Assembly: GCA_021603905.1 (NCBI GenBank)
Contig: BQIU01000007.1
Coordinates: 1 to 64,000 of the forward strand
From: Nitrospirales bacterium
GTDB taxonomy: Bacteria; Nitrospirota; Nitrospiria; Nitrospirales; UBA8639
Direction of reading: 5' to 3'
DNA: 64,000 bases
Both the position numbers and the translations under genes were made by a program. Positions 36,926 through 44,755 of this stretch are shown one piece after another. The stretch's first letter is position 1, and every line of letters begins with the position of its first letter. The notes under the pieces are model-generated. The model did not search any database. It was given only the letters and a program-made list of their open reading frames with translations, and was not told where the DNA came from.

Positions 36926-37552
36926 ATGAGCGATCGTCAATTTCTCGACGCATATTATAAAAAGTTCGAAGAACACTTGATGTCCGTAGATGTCCATGCT
37001 CAATTGATCGCGTTGAAAGATCTCATTCTATCCTCGCAGGTCTTGGGGAAAAAAATGATTATAGCTGGAAATGGGGGGAGTGCAGCCATTGCGAGTCACT
37101 GTGCCATTGATTTTACAAAAGCTGCCGGCATGCGTTGCGTGAGTTTCAACGAATCCTCATTGATCACTTGCTTTGCGAATGATTATGGGTATGAACATTG
37201 GCTGGAGAAAGCCTTGGAGTTTTATGCGGACGATGGGGATCTGGTGGTCCTGATCAGTTCCAGTGGACGTTCGATGAACATGGTTCGGGCAGCTGACTAT
37301 ACGACTCAACGCGGGCTTACTCTCGTGACCTTTACCGGATTTTCTGCATCTAATCCGCTTCGATCTCGTGGAGATATCAATCTCTGGCTCAAAAGTCGAT
37401 CTTACAACCATATTGAAACGTTTCATCAGCTCTGGCTACTCTCGGTTTGTGATCTCATCGTTGAAATGAGGCAGCCAAAGCCTCTGACGAAAAAGTCACT
37501 TTCCCGCCCTACACTTCGAACGATAACCCTCCCAGTCGATTCCGCTGCCTAA
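36926..37552 (+). CDS. gmhA: SIS-domain phosphosugar isomerase, GmhA-like
   Basis: GmhA converts sedoheptulose 7-phosphate to D-glycero-D-manno-heptose 7-phosphate. The 208-residue protein has the SIS motifs IIAGNGGSAAIASH, ANDYGYE, LVVLISSSGRSMNMVRAA and a C-terminal His in HIETFHQLWLLSV. The GmhA segment that holds the catalytic Glu (in an EELTG-like stretch after the GNGGSA loop) reads AIDFTK here, so that residue appears changed to Asp. It may be a divergent GmhA or an isomerase for another ketose. It closes the coupled run that includes transketolase. Confidence 0.75.
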   Translation: MSDRQFLDAYYKKFEEHLMSVDVHAQLIALKDLILSSQVLGKKMIIAGNGGSAAIASHCAIDFTKAAGMRCVSFNESSLITCFANDYGYEHWLEKALEFYADDGDLVVLISSSGRSMNMVRAADYTTQRGLTLVTFTGFSASNPLRSRGDINLWLKSRSYNHIETFHQLWLLSVCDLIVEMRQPKPLTKKSLSRPTLRTITLPVDSAA

Positions 37553-37847
37553 TCATTCCCCAGGGATTCAAGTTTTCAGTTTGTACTGTGCCATTGAACG
37601 TATCCCTACACTTCCCTGCCAGTCTGTCTTCCAGTCCGTCAATGTCTTGACGTCTGTCAAATTTTCTCATAATTGCTCAATCAAACCGGCTACTGTCTTT
37701 GTTGATGAAAACTGTTTGAAATCAATACGTTAAGCAATCGATTGTGAGAGGTCTAGGTTTTGCTTAGTCATCGTATTCAGGGCATATGGCGTCATACGCG
37801 ATTTATGAACCTGTTTGGATAACAATCAACCGGAAAACGACTTGACC
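37553..37847. other. Intergenic region between two glycan sub-operons
   Basis: About 295 bases with no gene that I can support. No strong promoter match or terminator hairpin was found. It separates the heptose/transketolase run from the next run, and likely carries a promoter for the latter. Confidence 0.4.
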
Positions 37848-38879
37848 ATGAAACATGTATTAGTGACAGGAGGGGCTGGGTTTATAGGGAGTCATCTTGT
37901 TGAGCGACTCGTTCAGGACGGTCATCGGGTTCGCGTTCTCGACAACCTCTCTACTGGACGCCGTGAAAATTTAGAGCATGTGAAAAAATTGATAACCAGT
38001 GTTGGGCAGATAGATCTGCAAGAGGGTGATGTAACAGATCTAAATGACGTGACTCAAGCACTGGATGGAATAGATTGGGTGTTTCACCTTGCCGCATTAG
38101 CAGACATTGTTCCATCTATTGTCAATCCTATGGCTTATTACCAAGCCAATGTATCCGGGACGGCCATGCTTGTGGAAGGTGCCAGAAATGCCGGGGTCAA
38201 ACGATTTATCTACACGGCCTCTTCTTCATGTTATGGCATTCCAGATGTCTATCCCACACCGGAAATGTCCGTCATTCAGCCACAATACCCTTATGCCCTC
38301 ACAAAATATCTTGGCGAACAATTGGTGATGCATTGGGCTCAAACATATGGACTACCTGTGGTCTCGCTTCGCCTCTTCAATGTATATGGTCCTCGTGCAA
38401 GAACTGCCGGGACCTATGGCGCGGTGTTTGGTGTGTTTCTGGCTCAGAAACTCCAACGGAAGCCCTACACCGTTATTGGGGATGGTTTGCAAACTCGTGA
38501 CTTTACGTTTGTGACGGATGTCGTTAATGCCTTTGTGAAAGCTGCAGAATCTGATTATGCCGGAGAAGTATTTAATGTTGGATCGGGTGGCACCTATAGC
38601 ATTAATCGTTTGGTCGAGTTACTTGGCGGAACGACCATCTCTATTCCCAAGCGACCCGGTGAGCCGGATTGCACATTTGCGGATATTCAGAAAGCAAGAG
38701 ACAAGCTAGGATGGTCACCGAAAGTCACGTTTGAAGAGGGTGTCAGCATGATGCTCCAGCACATTCATTCATGGGAAGAGGCTCCGGTGTGGAATCCCAT
38801 TTCCATTGCCAAAGCTTCGGCCGATTGGTTTCGGTATCTGGGTCGAGAAACAAGTAAACGGGAGAGGTGTGAAGTCTAG
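37848..38879 (+). CDS. UDP-glucose 4-epimerase-like extended SDR
   Basis: The 343-residue protein (from ATG 37848; a TTG at 37815 is also in frame) has VLVTGGAGFIGSHLVERL, LDNLSTGRRENLEHV, the catalytic Ser/Tyr/Lys elements (ASSSCYG and YPYALTKYLGE) and GDGLQTRDFTFVTDVV. The pattern fits UDP-hexose or UDP-hexosamine 4-epimerases (GalE/WbpP branch). It ends 2 bases before the nucleotidyltransferase-kinase fusion. Confidence 0.86.
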   Translation: MKHVLVTGGAGFIGSHLVERLVQDGHRVRVLDNLSTGRRENLEHVKKLITSVGQIDLQEGDVTDLNDVTQALDGIDWVFHLAALADIVPSIVNPMAYYQANVSGTAMLVEGARNAGVKRFIYTASSSCYGIPDVYPTPEMSVIQPQYPYALTKYLGEQLVMHWAQTYGLPVVSLRLFNVYGPRARTAGTYGAVFGVFLAQKLQRKPYTVIGDGLQTRDFTFVTDVVNAFVKAAESDYAGEVFNVGSGGTYSINRLVELLGGTTISIPKRPGEPDCTFADIQKARDKLGWSPKVTFEEGVSMMLQHIHSWEEAPVWNPISIAKASADWFRYLGRETSKRERCEV

Positions 38880-38881
38880 TT

Positions 38882-40417
38882 ATGGCGAGTGTGGCCATTC
38901 TGAAAAAAACGCAGTCCCTTGAAGATTTAGAATTGCTCCTTCGAGACGCTCGTGCTCAAGGAAAGACCATCGTACACTGCCATGGCGTCTTTGACTTACT
39001 CCATGTCGGGCATATTCGACATATAGAAGAAGCAAAAGCATTAGGGGATGTGCTGATTGTGACGGTGACTCCCGACCGCTATGTGAACAAAGGCCCTCAT
39101 CGTCCAGCATTTCAGCAAGATCTTCGCGTGGAAGGCATCGCGGCTTTAGATGCAGTGGATTATGTTGCAATCAATCGTTGGGAGACAGCAGAGAATGCAA
39201 TCAAAGCTTTGAAACCCGATATTTATGTGAAGGGGCCGGATTATAGTCAGGGACGGCCAGACTTAACCGGTGGGCTGGCAAGAGAAGAGTCTGCTGTACA
39301 ATCAGTCGGCGGGCGCCTTGAAACGACGAATGATGTGCAATTTAGCTCCACGAGTTTACTCAACCGTTATGTACCATTATTTCCATCTGACTTAAATGGG
39401 TGGCTAACGAAGTTTCGAGAAAAGTATACCGCTGGAGACATCATCGAATATCTAGAACGTTTGCGTTCTCTTCGCGTTCTTGTGATTGGAGAAGCGATCA
39501 TCGATGAGTATGTATATTGCCAGGCGCTGGGGAAATCTTCAAAAGAACCTATTTTGGCCATGCAGTATATTTCAAAAGAAAAACAGCTCGGAGGAAGTTT
39601 AGCCATTGCGAATCATTTGGCAAGTTTCTGTGATCAAGTTGAACTCGTAACTTCGTTAGGAACGATTCAGCCACATGAAAAATACATTCGGCAGAATCTG
39701 AAGTCGAATATCATTCCAAGCTTCGTCTTTAAGTCTGGCTCTCCCACCATCGTCAAGCGTCGGTTTATCGAGGAATATCAATTTGCCAAACTCCTAGAAG
39801 TATATGAAATGAATGATGCGGCTTTGACCCAACGTGAAGATGACGAATTGTGTGGGACGCTTGCAACCAAGCTGGTAAATTGTGATGTGGCTATCGTGGC
39901 AGACTTTGGGCATGGGTTGTTGTCACCATCTGCCGTTCAACTCGCAGGAAAACAAGCTCCATTCTTAGCCGTGAATACACAGGTCAATGCGGCAAATGTG
40001 GGATTTCACACCATATCCAAATATAACAGGGCAGACTATATCTCTATACAAGAAAAAGAAATTCGTATGGATCAACGAGATGCTCGTGGAGATCTAAAAC
40101 CAATGATTGAAGGTCTCTCGAAAGATCTCAATTGCCCATCTGTCATGGTGACACAAGGGAAAAAGGGCACCATGTTATATCACCAAGATGATGGATACTT
40201 TGAGAGTCCGTCGTTGGCCGTAAAGGTTGTAGACCGAATTGGGGCTGGCGATGCCTTGTTTGCATTAACAGCACCGTGTGTGGCCACAGGTGTTCCTTCG
40301 GATGCCGTTGGATTGATCGGGAATTTGGCAGGAGCGCAAGCGGCGATGATTGTGGGTAATAGTGCTTCACTTGATCGAGTGCAATTAGTACGGAGTATTG
40401 AGTCACTTTTAAAATGA
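38882..40417 (+). CDS. Fused cytidylyl/adenylyltransferase - PfkB sugar kinase (HldE-like, reversed domain order)
   Basis: In E. coli HldE the PfkB kinase (heptose-7-P 1-kinase) is N-terminal and the nucleotidyltransferase (heptose-1-P adenylyltransferase) is C-terminal. Here the order is opposite. Residues about 15-160 are the nucleotidyltransferase, with GVFDLLHVGHIRHIEEAK (HVGH at 41-44) and YVKGPDYSQG. Residues about 195-511 are the PfkB kinase, with LGGSLAIANHLA and the catalytic DRIGAGDALFA (GAGD at 454-457). At 511 residues the length is near HldE. The substrate is probably a heptose or related sugar phosphate, but the swapped order suggests an independent fusion. Confidence 0.82.
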   Translation: MASVAILKKTQSLEDLELLLRDARAQGKTIVHCHGVFDLLHVGHIRHIEEAKALGDVLIVTVTPDRYVNKGPHRPAFQQDLRVEGIAALDAVDYVAINRWETAENAIKALKPDIYVKGPDYSQGRPDLTGGLAREESAVQSVGGRLETTNDVQFSSTSLLNRYVPLFPSDLNGWLTKFREKYTAGDIIEYLERLRSLRVLVIGEAIIDEYVYCQALGKSSKEPILAMQYISKEKQLGGSLAIANHLASFCDQVELVTSLGTIQPHEKYIRQNLKSNIIPSFVFKSGSPTIVKRRFIEEYQFAKLLEVYEMNDAALTQREDDELCGTLATKLVNCDVAIVADFGHGLLSPSAVQLAGKQAPFLAVNTQVNAANVGFHTISKYNRADYISIQEKEIRMDQRDARGDLKPMIEGLSKDLNCPSVMVTQGKKGTMLYHQDDGYFESPSLAVKVVDRIGAGDALFALTAPCVATGVPSDAVGLIGNLAGAQAAMIVGNSASLDRVQLVRSIESLLK

Positions 40418-40450
40418 AAAATGCAAAGTGCCAATTGAAAAATGAAGTAC

Positions 40451-40473
40451 ATGAAAAAGGAATAGTTTTTCAT
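40451..40473. repeat. AT-rich inverted repeat
   Basis: ATGAAAAA and TTTTTCAT form perfect 8-base arms around a 7-base loop in the 111-base gap after the nucleotidyltransferase-kinase gene. A TGAAAAATG direct repeat (40415-40423 and 40436-40444) precedes it. With only one G-C pair the stem is weak; it may still act as a terminator in either direction. Confidence 0.3.
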
Positions 40474-40528
40474 AACTGTAATTTCTTACTTTTCACTTAG
40501 AAACTTACAATTCTCAAGGTGGAACGAG

Positions 40529-41533
40529 ATGTCTGAACAGGCCAAAAAACAAATTCTTGTCACTGGGGGTGCCGGGTATGTGGGGGCCGCGTTAGTCCCA
40601 CAATTATTGAGGGAGGGCTATCGAGTAAAAGTGTTAGACCTTTATCTATATGGTGGTTCGGCCCTCGAGGGAGTTCGTGGACATAAGAATCTAGAGGAAA
40701 TTCAAGGCGATATACGAAGCATGCCACTGCTTGAGCAGACGGTTCCAGGTTGCGATGGGATTATTCATTTAGCATGCATTTCTAATGATCCTAGTTTTGA
40801 ACTGAATCCATTATTGGGACGATCAATTAATTACGATGCATTTTCAGGATTAGTTGATTGCGCGAGAGAATGTGGAGTTCGACGTTTTATCTATGCTTCG
40901 TCATCTTCGGTGTACGGTGTGAAAGAAGATGAGAACGTGACAGAAGATCTCACACTTGACCCTTTGACAGATTACTCAAAATACAAGGCGTTGTGTGAAG
41001 AGGTACTCCTGAGAAAACAGGGGCCAGGGTTCGAAGTAGTGATAATTCGTCCTGCTACGGTCTGTGGATACTCCCCTCGTCTCCGGCTAGATCTCACGGT
41101 GAATATTCTGACGAACCACGCTGTCAATCATCGAAAGATTACCGTGTTCGGTGGGAAACAGAAAAGGCCAAACATTCATATCCAAGATATGGTTGAGGTG
41201 TATACGCAATCGTTGAACTGGGCAACAGAGAAAGTCGATGGTCAGATTTTCAATGCTGGATATCACAATCATTGTGTATCAGATATTGCCGATATGGTGA
41301 AGGCGACAGTTGGACCAGATGTCGATATTGTTCACACAACGACAGATGACCATCGTTCGTATCATATTTCCTCAGAAAAAATTTCACGCGTTCTAGGGTT
41401 CACCCCGAAACATTCAGTTAACGATGCGATTGGCGACTTAATGACGGCATTTCAGGATGGGAAGATCCCCAATTCCTTTGAGGACAGTCGGTATTTCAAT
41501 ATTAAACGTATGAAAGAAGTCGAACTTGTCTAA
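40529..41533 (+). CDS. Extended SDR NAD-dependent sugar epimerase/dehydratase
   Basis: The 334-residue protein has ILVTGGAGYVGAALVPQLL, the DGIIHLACISNDPSFELNP strand, ASSSSVYGVKEDENV and the catalytic Tyr-x3-Lys in YSKYKALCEEVL, followed by RPNIHIQDMVEVY. It belongs to the same branch as the SDR at 27061 (similar openings and lengths). The substrate is not assignable. An AAGGTGGA ribosome-binding site lies before ATG 40529. The stop overlaps the TTG start of the E1-alpha-like gene. Confidence 0.84.
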   Translation: MSEQAKKQILVTGGAGYVGAALVPQLLREGYRVKVLDLYLYGGSALEGVRGHKNLEEIQGDIRSMPLLEQTVPGCDGIIHLACISNDPSFELNPLLGRSINYDAFSGLVDCARECGVRRFIYASSSSVYGVKEDENVTEDLTLDPLTDYSKYKALCEEVLLRKQGPGFEVVIIRPATVCGYSPRLRLDLTVNILTNHAVNHRKITVFGGKQKRPNIHIQDMVEVYTQSLNWATEKVDGQIFNAGYHNHCVSDIADMVKATVGPDVDIVHTTTDDHRSYHISSEKISRVLGFTPKHSVNDAIGDLMTAFQDGKIPNSFEDSRYFNIKRMKEVELV

Positions 41534-42608
41534 AACGAGAATTCAGACTCCCATATTTAAGCATAAATCGGTGGCTACTCCAAATCGAATACAGGGGACA
41601 GATGAATCACTGACCTCGAATCGTCTCCAACAATTGTACTGTGAAATGCTTCGAATCCGTATGGTTGAAGAGCGCATTGCAGAATTATATGGGGAAAAGA
41701 AAATGCGGTGCCCCGTGCATTTGTGTATCGGACAAGAAGCCATTCCTGTTGGAGTCAGTGCAATATTGCATCGAGATGATGTTGTATTAAGCGGACATCG
41801 GTCGCATGGTCACTACCTTGCCAAGGGTGGGAATCTCAATCGGATGTTAGCTGAGATCTATGGCAAGGAAGGTGGATGCGCCAAAGGTAAGGGAGGATCC
41901 ATGCATTTGGTGGATCGTACTGCAGGGTTTTTGGGTGCGACACCCATTGTGGCAAGTTCAATTCCTATTGCTGTTGGTGCGGCTTTTGGTGCCAAGTTAC
42001 AAGGACTGAACCTAGTTACCGTGGTGTATTTTGGCGAGGGAGCGACTGAAGAAGGAACATTTCACGAGAGCGTAAATTTTGCCGTACTCAAGAACCTTCC
42101 TATCGTGTTTGTCTGTGAAAATAATTTGTACTCAGTCTACTCCCCCCTTTCCGTTCGGCAACCGAACGTACGTGATATTGTGGCGCTTGCCGAATCCCAT
42201 GGATGCGAGGGCAAGCGGATTGACGGTAATGATATTCGCGTCATGTATGAATCGTCTTCGCAGGCTGTGTATAAAGCAAGGAACAATGGTGGGCCAACGT
42301 TCCTTGAATGTGAGACGTATCGGTGGAGAGAACATTGTGGGCCAAATTTTGATAATGACTTAGGTTATCGTGCACCGTCAGAATTTGAAGAATGGAAAGC
42401 AACATGTCCCCTCGAAAAAACAAAAACGTACTTGTCTCAGCTCGATGCATGGAGTTTGTCTTGGCATCAAGACCAGGTCGAGCGCCTCTCCTCAGAGATT
42501 GAATCGGCTGTACGGTTTGCTGAGAAGAGTCCGCTTCCATCAAAAGACCAGTTATTTCAACATGTGTTTGCTATCCCGTCTTTAGCATCGGAAGAACAAG
42601 CCGCATGA
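41526..42608 (+). CDS. ThDP-dependent 2-oxoacid dehydrogenase E1 alpha-like subunit
   Basis: The 360-residue protein resembles E1 alpha of pyruvate/acetoin dehydrogenases: MLRIRMVEERIAELYGEKK, CPVHLCIGQEAIPVG, LSGHRSHGHYLAKGG, GKGGSMHLVD and the ThDP site YFGEGATEEGTFHES ending in FVCENN. TTG 41526 overlaps the epimerase stop; GTG 41571 is an alternative start. The beta subunit follows with an ATGA overlap. No E2 or E3 gene is present nearby, so a complete dehydrogenase complex is not encoded here, and a stand-alone ThDP reaction on a sugar or keto acid is possible. Confidence 0.88.
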   Translation: MSKTRIQTPIFKHKSVATPNRIQGTDESLTSNRLQQLYCEMLRIRMVEERIAELYGEKKMRCPVHLCIGQEAIPVGVSAILHRDDVVLSGHRSHGHYLAKGGNLNRMLAEIYGKEGGCAKGKGGSMHLVDRTAGFLGATPIVASSIPIAVGAAFGAKLQGLNLVTVVYFGEGATEEGTFHESVNFAVLKNLPIVFVCENNLYSVYSPLSVRQPNVRDIVALAESHGCEGKRIDGNDIRVMYESSSQAVYKARNNGGPTFLECETYRWREHCGPNFDNDLGYRAPSEFEEWKATCPLEKTKTYLSQLDAWSLSWHQDQVERLSSEIESAVRFAEKSPLPSKDQLFQHVFAIPSLASEEQAA

Positions 42609-43663
42609 CTAGACAACTAACGTACGTTGAAGCCATTCGAGAAGCCTTAGACCTCTGCTTAGCCCATGATCCGAATGTGTATGTGATGGGGCTGGGTGTG
42701 CCCGACCCTAAAGGGATTTTCGGAAGTACTCGTGGACTACAAGAGCTGTATGGTGAAAATCGAGTCATGGATATGCCGACATCAGAAAATGGGATGACCG
42801 GTGTTGCACTGGGTTCATCACTCATGGGTATGAAGCCTGTTCTCACTCATCAACGAATGGACTTTGCCTTGTTAGCTATTGAACAAATGGTGAATCAGGC
42901 GGCGAATTGGCATTACATGTTTGGCGGTCAGCACAGCGTTCCGTTGGTCATCCGACTCATGATTGGCAGGGGGTGGGGACAGGGGCCTCAACATTCCCAA
43001 AGCTTACAAGCGTGGTTTGCGCACATTCCTGGTCTCAAAGTGGTGATGCCCACGACGGCCTATGATGCAAAGGGATTGCTTATCGCGAGTATTGAAGATC
43101 CGAACCCAGTGGTGTTTCTTGAACACCGTTGGCTTCATGAGGCGATTGATCATGTGCCGGACGGACTCTACCGTGTTCCGTTTGGAACAAGTCGAATTCT
43201 CAGAAAAGGCGCTGATGTGACGATCGTCGCAACATCCTACATGGCGCTTGAAGCCATACGGGCGGCAGATATGTTAGCTGAGGATGGGATCGAAGCTGAA
43301 ATTATAGACGTTCGGAGTTTACGTCCATTAGATGATTCCCTCATCCTTGAATCCGTTCGCAAGACAGGACGTCTCATAGTGGCAGATACCGGATGGACCT
43401 CATTTGGTGTCTCGGCTGAGATCGTTTCGCTCATTGTTGAAAAAGCTTTCCACGAACTTCAATGTCCGCCTAAGCGAATCGGTTTGCCTGATTGTCCGAC
43501 TCCAACTTCTCACGCATTAACAGAGCATTATTATCCCCGAGCCATTCACATCATGAATGCGGCACGTTCCTTAATGAATAAGCAGGAAATATCAGAAATG
43601 GATTTGGGTGGTTCTCATCATCCCCTTGATGTACCAGACCACAGCTTTGTTGGTCCATTTTAG
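42605..43663 (+). CDS. ThDP-dependent 2-oxoacid dehydrogenase E1 beta-like subunit
   Basis: The 352-residue protein matches E1 beta / transketolase C-like proteins: LTYVEAIREALDLCLAHDP, MDMPTSENGMTGVALGSSLMG (catalytic Glu region), FALLAIEQMVNQAANWHYM, GRGWGQGPQHSQSLQAWF and VTIVATSYMALEAIRAADML. Its ATG overlaps the alpha stop. It lies 11 bases before an NDP-sugar dehydratase-like SDR, again tying ThDP chemistry to sugar chemistry. Confidence 0.88.
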   Translation: MTRQLTYVEAIREALDLCLAHDPNVYVMGLGVPDPKGIFGSTRGLQELYGENRVMDMPTSENGMTGVALGSSLMGMKPVLTHQRMDFALLAIEQMVNQAANWHYMFGGQHSVPLVIRLMIGRGWGQGPQHSQSLQAWFAHIPGLKVVMPTTAYDAKGLLIASIEDPNPVVFLEHRWLHEAIDHVPDGLYRVPFGTSRILRKGADVTIVATSYMALEAIRAADMLAEDGIEAEIIDVRSLRPLDDSLILESVRKTGRLIVADTGWTSFGVSAEIVSLIVEKAFHELQCPPKRIGLPDCPTPTSHALTEHYYPRAIHIMNAARSLMNKQEISEMDLGGSHHPLDVPDHSFVGPF

Positions 43664-43674
43664 GAAAGGTTTTT

Positions 43675-44706
43675 ATGGATAAGGGACAACTGAAAAAAGA
43701 TGTGAGTGATCACCCTCTGCGAACGATAGCGGTCATTGGGAGTAATTCTTTTTCAGGAAGTGACTTTATTGATCTGCTGTTAGAAGATCCTCGCAACAGG
43801 GTGTTAGGTGTGAGCCGATCTGCAGAGAAAAGTGCCACATTTCTTCCATACAAACGACATGATCGATTCAAGTTTACCTTTCATCAGATGGACCTGAATA
43901 AAGATAGTCATCGGATTATTCGACTTTTTGATTCGATGAAGCCGGATTATATCGTGAATTTTGCCGCACAAAGTGAGGTCGCACCAAGTTGGCAGCATCC
44001 AGAACAATGGTTTCAAACCAATGCTGTAGCGCTTGCCAAGCTCACTAATGCACTCAAAGAACGTGAATATCTGAAGCGATATGTCCATATTTCGTCTCCA
44101 GAAGTGTACGGGACTTGTGAGGGCCGTGTGACAGAATATGCTCCTCTCAATCCTAGTACACCGTATGCAGCTTCGAAGGCAGCAGGCGATCTTTATCTTT
44201 TTACATTAGTGAAAAACTACAACTTCCCACTTGTCATGATTCGGGCCACCAATGTGTATGGCGCCTATCAACAGCTTTTCAAGATTATTCCCAGAACAAT
44301 TATTTCGTTAAAGATGGGAAGGAAAATTCACTTACATGGGGGTGGGCAGGCTGTGAAGTCCTATATTCACATTCGCGACGTATCGCGAGGCGAGTTGTTG
44401 GCTATGGAACAAGGTCAGCTTGGAAAGATTTATCACTTTTCCCCTAAACGTGGGATTGCGGTGAAAGATGTTGTTCAACAATTGTGTCACATATTCGGGA
44501 AAGACCTTTCGCAATCCACGGTTACTGTTGAAGAACGATTGGGCCAGGACGCCGCGTATGAAATCGACTCAAGCCGAAGTCGTGAAGAACTGGGATGGTC
44601 TCCACAGATTACATTCGATGAAGGCTTAAGGCAAACAGCAAGCTGGATAAAAAAGAACTGGCAGATTATTTCCAATAGTTCCTTGGAATATCAGCATGCG
44701 GCCTAA
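43675..44706 (+). CDS. NDP-sugar 4,6-dehydratase-like extended SDR
   Basis: The 343-residue protein has a variant N-terminal NAD motif (IAVIGSNSFSGSDFIDLLL in place of GxxGxxG-rich GGAGFIG). The active-site strand HISSPEVYG keeps the Glu of the dehydratase Asp/Glu pair but has Pro where RmlB has Asp. The Tyr-x3-Lys is YAASKAAGDLYL, and the C-terminal region has GQAVKSYIHIRDVSRGELL. The FAAQSEV and VAPSWQHPEQ elements resemble dTDP-glucose or GDP-mannose 4,6-dehydratases. Such an enzyme would supply the 4-keto-6-deoxy sugar needed by the ColD-like dehydratase upstream, which is inference. AGGAAAGG precedes the ATG. Confidence 0.8.
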   Translation: MDKGQLKKDVSDHPLRTIAVIGSNSFSGSDFIDLLLEDPRNRVLGVSRSAEKSATFLPYKRHDRFKFTFHQMDLNKDSHRIIRLFDSMKPDYIVNFAAQSEVAPSWQHPEQWFQTNAVALAKLTNALKEREYLKRYVHISSPEVYGTCEGRVTEYAPLNPSTPYAASKAAGDLYLFTLVKNYNFPLVMIRATNVYGAYQQLFKIIPRTIISLKMGRKIHLHGGGQAVKSYIHIRDVSRGELLAMEQGQLGKIYHFSPKRGIAVKDVVQQLCHIFGKDLSQSTVTVEERLGQDAAYEIDSSRSREELGWSPQITFDEGLRQTASWIKKNWQIISNSSLEYQHAA

Positions 44707-44709
44707 GCC

Positions 44710-44734
44710 ATCCTTATCGACTATCGACAAGGAT
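44710..44734. terminator. Hairpin in the short gap before the acetolactate-synthase-like gene
   Basis: ATCCTT-A-TCGA (44710-44720) pairs with TCGA-C-AAGGAT (44724-44734) around a 3-base loop, with a single A/C mismatch. It starts 4 bases after the dehydratase stop. There is no downstream T-run, so it may be a processing or attenuation element rather than a strict terminator. Confidence 0.35.
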
Positions 44735-44755
44735 TCGAGGAGTAGAGGGTAAGCA

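Noticed and set aside
37747-37763. GG-N10-GC spacing (GAGGTCTAGGTTTTGCT) upstream of the 37848 epimerase
   Set aside because: Only the two doublets match; the rest of the -24 element differs from the sigma-54 consensus, and glycan genes are not expected under this factor.
41526-43663. Complete pyruvate dehydrogenase operon
   Set aside because: Only E1 alpha and beta are present; no lipoyl-bearing E2 or dihydrolipoamide dehydrogenase E3 gene lies nearby.
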